Shown one piece after another: positions 56,922 to 64,000 of a stretch of 64,000 bases of DNA. Made by a program: the position numbers and the translations under genes. The stretch comes from Coriolopsis trogii (Eukaryota; Basidiomycota; Agaricomycetes; Polyporales; Polyporaceae). Numbering within the stretch: the first letter of the stretch is position 1; each line of letters begins with the position of its first letter. The stretch lies in assembly GCA_020543525.1 (NCBI GenBank), contig JAHYIO010000009.1, forward strand, positions 62,001 to 126,000. The letters are read 5' to 3'. Under the pieces are notes generated by a model that was not told the origin of the DNA, did not search any database, and saw nothing but the letters and a program-made list of their open reading frames with translations.

Positions 56922-58226
56922 GAGTAAATATGGGATGAGTGAACGACGAACGGACAAGCATCTCCTGGACCTTAAATACTAAACTTCGTGCGAAGACTGC
57001 GCAGGGATCGGTTTTGATTTTGACGATATTCATGAAGTCATATGACGACAAGGGAGTTCCCTAACGCACCAGGAGAGAACAGTACATGGACCGAACGGGA
57101 GAGACAATCACCGATCGGACGTCCCCCCCAGCTATACACAATCCGCCGCAAACGTTGCAATTGAAGTGAGACGTTCTGGAGCTGCGTTGACTATATAGCC
57201 GATCGCGATTTCTCCGATACGGCATTTCCGATTCGGAGAGCTCTTGCAGGCACGCACGGCCCGGACTTAGTGTGGCGTATAAGTTATGTACTCCTCCTTT
57301 GCCCGTAGCTGTATGTTTTCGTCATGACTGGGACAGCGAAGTGACATAAGTGCCTTCAATACATTTTACTCCAGAGATCGCACGGATCCATCGCTGGCGG
57401 GTAGCCTGTATACTGCTGATGATGTACAGTAAGAGTGAACACTGGAGTTCGCCGTTGCTTGATAACAACAGCGCCTAGGATCTCACCTCTTTACACATTC
57501 TCGGGGCTTCGTTACTAAACCGATAAACCGATGATATTTTGTGAGCTTCAGGAATGCGCGTGTGGGGCGCTCTCTCCCATAACAGTTGGGCCGCCAATAC
57601 TCGAAAGACCTCCGCCCAACCAACACCCTTGAATGGCGTTGGAAAGCTTTGTCGAAGTGAAGACAACTATATCAACTGGGAGACTCCAGCTAAGGCACGT
57701 TACTGGCCCGGTCCTCGACCAGTATGGTACTGGGATTGAAGGAGAGCTCATCATAAGTGCGGTAAGTAACCCTATGGCCAGCGCGGATTGTCAACCTAAC
57801 AACCAACTATGCGAACGAACCCTCTTCAGCCTCCTTTGCTTATGCAGTCATATCTTGCGACGTTCGTGCGACATGGGTCCAATGAGGACCTTGGACGATC
57901 GCTCGGCCTGTATATGAAGAAGGCGGATAGCACTGATGAAACACAAGAGCATTGACACAGGAGGCGAGGGCAGGGAGTCGTCGAGCACATCGCCATGGGC
58001 GGTGGAAACAAGCCGGTGGGACAGGCGGGGTGCCAGTGACACCGGCGGGGAACAGCCACAGACGCGTGCCGCTAAGCCATAACAGGAGCCGAGACGCGCT
58101 CATAAACTAGCTCCCGTGGGCGTTGCAGTGTCCAACTCCATTCCACGCTCGCCCTCTCTTGCTTCCCACTCGCCCACTAGACTATCCTACTTTGCAACAT
58201 CCCCTGCGGTACCCCTCTGGTTCGTA
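56922..58226. other. Intergenic, 1.3 kb, between divergent SDR and GNA1 genes
   Basis: Both promoters. No coding sequence, repeat or RNA gene is supported. Confidence 0.45.
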
Positions 58227-58960
58227 ATGCCCTTCACGCCCGACGCCGAGCTCGACCTGCTCTTCCCTACCGACCATATCCCAGTCGACGTTCGGAAACA
58301 ACTCCCTGCAGACCTCCACGTACGTTCTTCTACCGACCTCGACAGAACAGGTGTTTGAATCAAATCTCGTTTCCATATTGTGTGCAGATTCGCCCCCTCG
58401 CGTCAACAGACTACCGCCGCGGGCACCTCTCGGTCCTCTCGGTCCTCACTGTCGTCACCGACCCAGGCGAAGAGGCATGGCGCGCCCAATTCGGATTTAT
58501 GCGTGCAGCGCCTCGCACATACTACTCCATCGTCATCGTTGACAAGGCATCCGACCGTATAGTTGCGGTCGGCACTGTCTTCGTCGAGCGTAAATTCCTG
58601 CGTGGACTTGGCTGCGTGGGCCATATCGAGGATATCGCTGTCGACAAGAGCCAGCAAGGGAAGAAGCTCGGTCTCCGTATCATCCAGGCGCTCACCGGGA
58701 TCAGCGAGAACAGCGGGTGTTACAAGACGATTCTGAACTGCAGTGACAGTAACATACGTGAGTGATCTCCGCCTGTTTGTCTGGGCCAGTCACTCATGTC
58801 CGCCTGTTCTCCAGCATTCTACGAGAAGTGCGGCTTCCAGAAGAAGGAGAACGAGATGGTGAGCTTTTTTCCTTGTTTCTGCCAAACATTGTCCTATCCT
58901 CATCAATCCCTATAGGCGAAGTACGCCCCCACAGACCGTGCACAAACACCGCGGCTGTGA
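58227..58960 (+). CDS. GNA1: Glucosamine-6-phosphate N-acetyltransferase
   Basis: Exons 58227-58319, 58388-58757, 58815-58858, 58916-58960; 552 bases, 183 residues. GNAT fold: IRPLASTDYRRGHLSVLSVL, then YYSIVIVDKASDRIVAVGTV, FVERKFLRGLGCVGHIEDIA, VDKSQQGKKLGLRIIQAL (acetyl-CoA loop), CYKTILNCSDSNIPFYEKCG, FQKKENEMAKY. These are diagnostic for GNA1, which makes N-acetylglucosamine-6-phosphate, the second step to UDP-GlcNAc for chitin, N-glycans and GPI anchors. Length and motif order match yeast GNA1 with a slightly longer start. It stands alone, with no pathway neighbours. Confidence 0.96.
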
Positions 58961-59485
58961 GTATTGACCCCACATATACGGACTCTCGCACACGTTAGAT
59001 GGACGTCCTTTGGATTCACGGACTGCACATATGTACCTGGTAGAGTGTATCGTATAATCGTCCCCAGGCCGGGCGAACATGCACATAATGACTATCGAAC
59101 GACGCTGATGATATTTATCGTGTTTCCAGCTTTCGAGGCCGAATCGCAATCGAGCCGAAGCTTCCGACGCCTGACGCCTCCCTCGCAGACGATGTCTGCG
59201 CATCCACCCGATGCGTCACCTCCTTTCCGCCCGTGCAAGGGTAGAAGAGGTGTGGAGGTCGTCTGGTGAGGCGTGTGATGGCTCAACGTAACTCCCAGCC
59301 TCAAGCTGGCGAGAGCCCGCCTTTGTAACGCGACTGCTTCCCAGCCGAGCGCGCCTCGAGCAAATGGACGTGAAGCTGCGGCACGGAGTGTGAGACACAT
59401 TTGCGCATGTGTAGAGCAACGCAAGACATGCGTACCAGCATTCGTGCTCCAAGCTTACACCGCGTTCCGCGCGTGTACGCCCTCT
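58961..59485. other. Intergenic between convergent genes
   Basis: 3' flanks of GNA1 and the membrane protein gene; nothing else seen. Confidence 0.45.
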
Positions 59486-60233
59486 TCACCCGCTATGCAC
59501 GGTATCGCTTTCACTGCTCGTATCCGAACCCTCCTCGTTCCACGCGTGCTCCAAATCAGCATCACGCCTCTGGGCTAGACGGCCGAACCGAATCTGGTCA
59601 GCAAGGCGGATCGACGCGAGTTCAACTGCGAACCGGAAAAGACTCACCATCCCCGCGCGGCCGCAACGCCTCCGCGCGCACGGCCCACCACTTGTGAAGG
59701 GTGTAGAACACCCACCCGAAGATGCACAGGGCGAGCACCGCTGCGACCACGCCCGCGACGATCGATCCCACCACGGCTCGGTCTGGCGCCCTGCGCGCAG
59801 GTACGCGCGCGGCCGTCGCAATGGGAGGAGTGGAGCGTCGTTCGAGGTACATAACGTGGATAGCTCGAGTGATTGTAGCCGTCAGGATGTCGTTGTAGAC
59901 TGTGGTGATATCTGAGCCTCGCTGCTTCCAAACGTTATATATTCCTGTGGTGCAGTCCATGACGGTCGCGTTCCAAGGCGGTACTGCCGTGTGAGTGGGC
60001 ATGTGCGCTTGGTCCCGGTCGGTCTCGAAGCGCGGCGACACTCCAGCGTGAGCTGCATCCTCTGCTAACGCAGTATCGACTTGCCCAGGCCGCTTTCGTA
60101 CTGACCCAACGAAACGAGCCCGCGTCACATTCACAGAACATAGACAGCTATCAACGTACAATATACAAAGCTCGGAAACCAACCGCTCGTAAAGTCGTGA
60201 AAATAACGATAGTCGACCGAATAGCGAAAACAA
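59486..60233 (-). CDS. Single-pass membrane protein of unknown function
   Basis: Exons 60233-59648 and 59574-59486; 675 bases, about 224 residues. The best-supported part is C-terminal: an outer region with N-glycosylation site PPWNATVMDCTTG, the segment TVYNDILTATITRAIHVMYL, then one membrane span near residues 155-180 (AVVGSIVAGVVAAVLALCIF), a basic stop-transfer HKWWAVRAEALRPRGDA, and an acidic Ser-rich tail EEGSDTSSESDTVHSG. This is the layout of many fungal type I membrane proteins with short cytosolic tails. No signal peptide is clear at the chosen start, so one or more upstream exons are probably missing or the true start is ATG 60002. No family recognised. Confidence 0.55.
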
Positions 60234-60405
60234 TGCGATGGATGTACGAAGGTAAAGGTGGTAGTCGCGAGAGAACGGATGGAGTCATATGTAGTAGTAC
60301 AGATGCATACGTCGAGTTAGATATGTTCGCATAAATCATCCACGACCGCTCAACCAGTCAACAATCGATCAAGGAACACGTGAGGGAGATCCTGTACGAC
60401 CACAT

Positions 60406-63032
60406 TCAGTACTCCTCGTCCTCTTCCTTGACCGTCCCGGCAAAGCCTGCCCACCGACGACCTGCGATGTCTGCTGCCCAGTTGTCGTCCATACTCGGCC
60501 GCGGCTTGAAGCTCTCCCGCCTTGCACGCGAGGCCTTCTTCGCAACCGCCGTCGCGCTCGGTACTGGCGCACCGTATTTGCCGTTGCCATACGACGAATA
60601 CGATGTCGCACGAGAGGTAGGATAGGGATTGTACGTATGGTTCGACGTGAGCTGTTGTGCGGAAGGTACGCGTCCATGACCAAGGCCATGATGTACTGAG
60701 CCGGGCTTGGGTACGGGCATTGCGATGGATACGGGGCGAGGCAGCGAGGAGCCGGAAGCTGACATCGGTGTCTTTCCGGGCAAAGGGATCTTTGTCGGGG
60801 ATGAGGACCTATTGATGCCCGGTCCTCGGCTGCTTGTGAGTGGAGCGCGAGGGGCACCAGTTGAGTCTCCCAGACGTGGACGCTTGTTCGGCACCGATTG
60901 CGAAGAAGTGAAAGTGGACGCAGTGCGAACCGCTGGGGTAACGACGCCCGACTTGCCAGGAGCGTGCGCAACGCCATTACTATTTGCTGGGGTTGTCGCG
61001 CGCGGCGGCACAGAACCTGCGCGTCCTTTGGTACCGGTGCGCTTGTTATTGTTCTCCTTGTCGTTCACGCCCACAGTCTCCATCAACAGCTGGTACATGC
61101 TGATGCCGTGTACGAGGAAAGGTCGGCCAGTTTCTGCCTCCCATGCAGGAATTGACACGAGCAGGTCTTGTTCCAACTGCAACCGTTTTAGCGCATTCGC
61201 GAGCAGTCAGAATGAAGACGTGTACTCACCCGAGGTTTCTCCTTGGTAACGCGTTTACGCATCTTCTCTTCGCGGAGGAGTCGCCCAGGATCGCGCGGAC
61301 CTCTGCCGAGTAGTCGGCTTTGGTCGCTAGCGGCAGCTGCAAGCTCCTTCTCGTCTTCGCATATGTCGAAGTACTTCTTGACGCTCGCGAGCAAAGGACC
61401 CTTGAGACGGCGCTCATCCTTAAGCCTCTTAATCTCTTCCTCATGGATGCAGAGCAATTCCTCAGTGTGTTCATCTGACCCAGGGTGTGAGCGTCGAAGC
61501 AAACAAAAAGGTACTCAGACAGCGACTCACCGTCAACAAAGGGCGCGAAGTCAGCGCGCTCTTCATCGCCAACCATGAGCTCGTCCCAAAGCCTTGTGAT
61601 CTCCGTCCGCGCGTTCTCAATGAAGGTGCCCATTCGCTCGCGCTTGAGCTCCAGCATGCGCTCAAGCTCCTCCTCGTACGCCTTGATGGTGATTTCTGTA
61701 GTGCCCCGCTGAGCTTCTACGAAAGCGTCCATGTCGGCATCCGCCACACCCAAACGGCGCCATAGAGCCTCTAGTTGGTCGTACATAGCCTGGATATGGG
61801 CTTCCCTGCGTTTCTTCGTGTCTTCGAGTTCTGCACGGGTGGCTTCAGCCCACGCCATAAGAGAAGGAGTCGGTTCGACGCCCTCTAGTCCAACCGCGAC
61901 ATTGGAATCGGGGAGGTCCTCGTCGGAAAGCTCCTCCATACGTGCCACAAACTTGGCGAACACGCGCTGGTGGTCAATCTCCGAAGAATGTGCCGATTCC
62001 TCGGAGAGGAAGATAAGTGGTGTAAGAGGCTTCAGGCGACAAGCAGGCGTGGGGGTAGACATAGAGACCGACATGTTTGAGGTGGACAGGAATGGATCGA
62101 AGTTACTTCGGTTGCTACAAGACGAGCTTGAACGCGGAATCGGTGGTAAAGTGAGCATAGAAGATGAGGCCGAGGGCAGGTCGTCAAGTGATGGTGGTGT
62201 GATACCCAGCTCCGTGTACAGCCAGTCTATCTGAACGAAGTGAGCGGAGAGCTGATTGAGCCTCTTGGTCTATTGAGAAATTGTCAAGCTTTTTCTGCTA
62301 CTCCAGTCGTCGACGCAACTTACCAATTCTCCCTTCCCGCGGACGAGCTCCTTTTCGAGCTTGGAAAAACGCTCCGGCGTAACGTCTCGATGAGAAGCCG
62401 GATCATATTCATCTTCTCCTTGCGCAGGAGTAGGCTCAATGATTTCGGCGTGATAGAACTCGGGCCCAAGGGTGTTCGCTAGAGATGTTATCCTGCTGGT
62501 GAGGTTTAGAAGCTGTTCCAGCTTCGTGTGATATTGCTATGGACTCGGGATGAGTCATTGACGTGAGAGATAAAGACAGACGACCACCTGAGGTGATAGC
62601 CCCTCCAAAGCGTTGGGAGAATCTTCCGCAGCGCTCGGAGAGCTTCACTCAGCGGCAATGCCAAGCACTCACCTGTCTGAGCCTCTCTTGAAACTCTGTG
62701 ATGAGCTCGAAGCGGCGGGGAAGAACCTGTTCTTTCCTAATCTCCCCCACGCTCGGACCAGATGGTTTGAGGTGACCCCCCAAGGCCCTCCCATATCGTA
62801 GGCACTCCTCCTCCACAAGCGCGCACTTCTCCATCCATTCGTTGACCTGCTTCCGCCGGTGATCAATTTGACTCTCGATACATTGCGTGAGTTGCTGTTG
62901 CAGGGTTGTTAATTCGTCATGTAGAGCGGTTGGAGGTAGGCCCAGTTGAGCATGGAGGGTTGGTAGCAGCTGAGTTTGAGATTGTAGGTGTGTATGTAGA
63001 GAGTTCAGCAGGGACGTTATAGTGGTAGACAT
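60406..63032 (-). CDS. ASE1: Ase1/PRC1/MAP65 microtubule bundling protein
   Basis: Supported exons: 63032-62673, 62536-62324, 62269-61531, 61474-61230, 61176-60406, giving about 775 residues. A further short exon between 62672 and 62537 is likely (a stretch DSPNALEGLSPQ joins well to QYHTKLEQLLNLTSRITSLA) but its left border is unclear. The chain is mostly helical coiled coil for 500 residues. Conserved MAP65 text: LPDSNVAVGLEGVEPTPSLM then a charged helix, ITRLWDELMVGDEERADFAP, EELLCIHEEEIKRLKDERRL, KKYFDICEDEKELAAAASDQ, SRLLGRGPRDPGRLLREEKM, LVSIPAWEAETGRPFLVHGI. The Ser/Pro/Arg-rich tail fits regulation by Cdk phosphorylation. Ase1 crosslinks antiparallel microtubules at the spindle midzone. 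Confidence 0.92.
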
Positions 63033-64000
63033 GATGGCTCTCGCCGTAGTCGTGGAGGTATGTGGTAAAGTTCAACTTGCGCGCTTGTCGCGAACCGCGT
63101 TTCAGTCACCTGACGGCGTTGCTCTCGGCAACAGGCGTTTAAGCGTCTGGCTTGGGCAAGGCCCACTTGTCAACTTGCTCAGAACCAGGATGTTCCTGTT
63201 AACCATTGACAACGTTGAGTGCACTGCGTGCCTGTATAGTGCGACAACGAGCACGATGAAAAGGTGCGATCGTCCTGATGATATCGGATCCCACTCTAAC
63301 TCTGCCATGGCCTCATTGTGTTCAAGTCAGAAGAGCGCGCCGCTCGTCGTTCCCATATCGCGAGTGTTCGACTGTTCATTGTACAGCACCCATGATTCGC
63401 CCAAGTGTGTCACTCATCTGAGCTTACTTGCAAGCTCTCACCTCGGTGGCGGCGCTCCGGCACAATTGGTCAGTCTGTCAAATTGCCTGCAGCTTCATCT
63501 CAGACCACGGAGTCAATCATTCGGCCTTCTTCCGGAGCTGTCAGACCACTGCGACTGAGGAGCGCTGCGCCCGGCAGGAGAATTCAAACGCGTGGCTCTG
63601 TTGGTGGCGCCGCGCTTTAGGTGCTCTCAGGCCCTCGAGACGTTGAATCGCAACCCAGAGCTTGTTATCGCGCCTCTTCATGCCGTCACCCCTCCCTTGC
63701 ACTCATATGGGATCGGATCGCGCCAGCGACCTGAAGGAGAATGAAGTATCGTGCTGACCGCATGCACCTATGGTCGAGCCTGTCGAGGTTCACTGTAAGG
63801 CTTTGGCATGACCCTTTCCTTCGGCCTAACTGCCGACACTCACGCCTTTTTCGGTTCCTAAACATCCTCTATGATCATGATTCAATGATCTCAGACTTGT
63901 TGACTGTCATGTGCCGAGCGATGCGGCCCATCGTATCCTGGAAGACATTTCCAGTGAATGGCCGAGTCGTCCGACAGATACTTGGCGGATTCAGGCAATG
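63033..64000. other. Intergenic to window end
   Basis: ASE1 promoter at the left. ORFs to the right are short and unrecognised; a gene may begin beyond the edge. Confidence 0.4.

Overview
The window is nuclear DNA of a filamentous basidiomycete, most likely a mushroom-forming Agaricomycete. Genes are split by many 45-75 base introns with GTRNGY/YAG borders, some exons are very small (7, 8, 11 and 12 bases), and the content is typical of that group: class I hydrophobins, a PriA-like secreted protein, a GH12 endoglucanase and an F-box-like protein, among conserved eukaryotic housekeeping genes. No rRNA, tRNA, CRISPR array or intact transposase gene was seen. All gene models were spliced by hand from the sequence; phases were checked so that every stated exon set sums to a multiple of three unless I say otherwise.

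Layout. 0-4.2 kb: the end of a WASP/Las17 gene, calmodulin (8 exons), a small unknown protein, a 359 bp MITE-like inverted-repeat element, and proteasome beta-3 (PUP3). 4.4-32.6 kb: an accessory block dominated by eleven three-exon class I hydrophobin genes (called Hyd-1 to Hyd-11 here) on both strands, with a truncated PriA-like gene and a GFA/CENP-V-type gene between them, long gene-poor spacers and one relic. 32.9-34 kb: a GH12 glucanase closes this block. 35.9-48 kb: a four-span membrane protein, a 717-residue F-box-like protein, a Kre9/Knh1-like secreted protein, an oxoprolinase reduced to its HyuB half, a UBR7-like UBR-box/PHD protein, and a small basic protein with an HMGN-like nucleosome-binding motif. 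48.3-63 kb: DNA polymerase epsilon catalytic subunit (POL2, about 2244 residues), an SDR oxidoreductase, glucosamine-6-phosphate N-acetyltransferase (GNA1), a single-pass membrane protein, and the midzone microtubule bundler Ase1/PRC1.

How the genes relate. The hydrophobins share intron positions and phases, so they come from one ancestor by local duplication. Hyd-3 and Hyd-4 still share promoter and flanking sequence at a constant offset of about 2.65-2.75 kb. They fall into two designs: one with a Thr/Val-rich spacer between signal peptide and first cysteine (Hyd-1, 2, 3, 4, 6, 10) and one compact (Hyd-5, 7, 8, 9, 11). Most carry a TATA box about 90-140 bases before the start codon, as expected for strongly induced, stage-specific secreted proteins. 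Hydrophobins coat aerial hyphae and fruit bodies; the array would let the fungus deploy many surface-active coats. The flanking housekeeping genes look ordinary and bound the expanded region.
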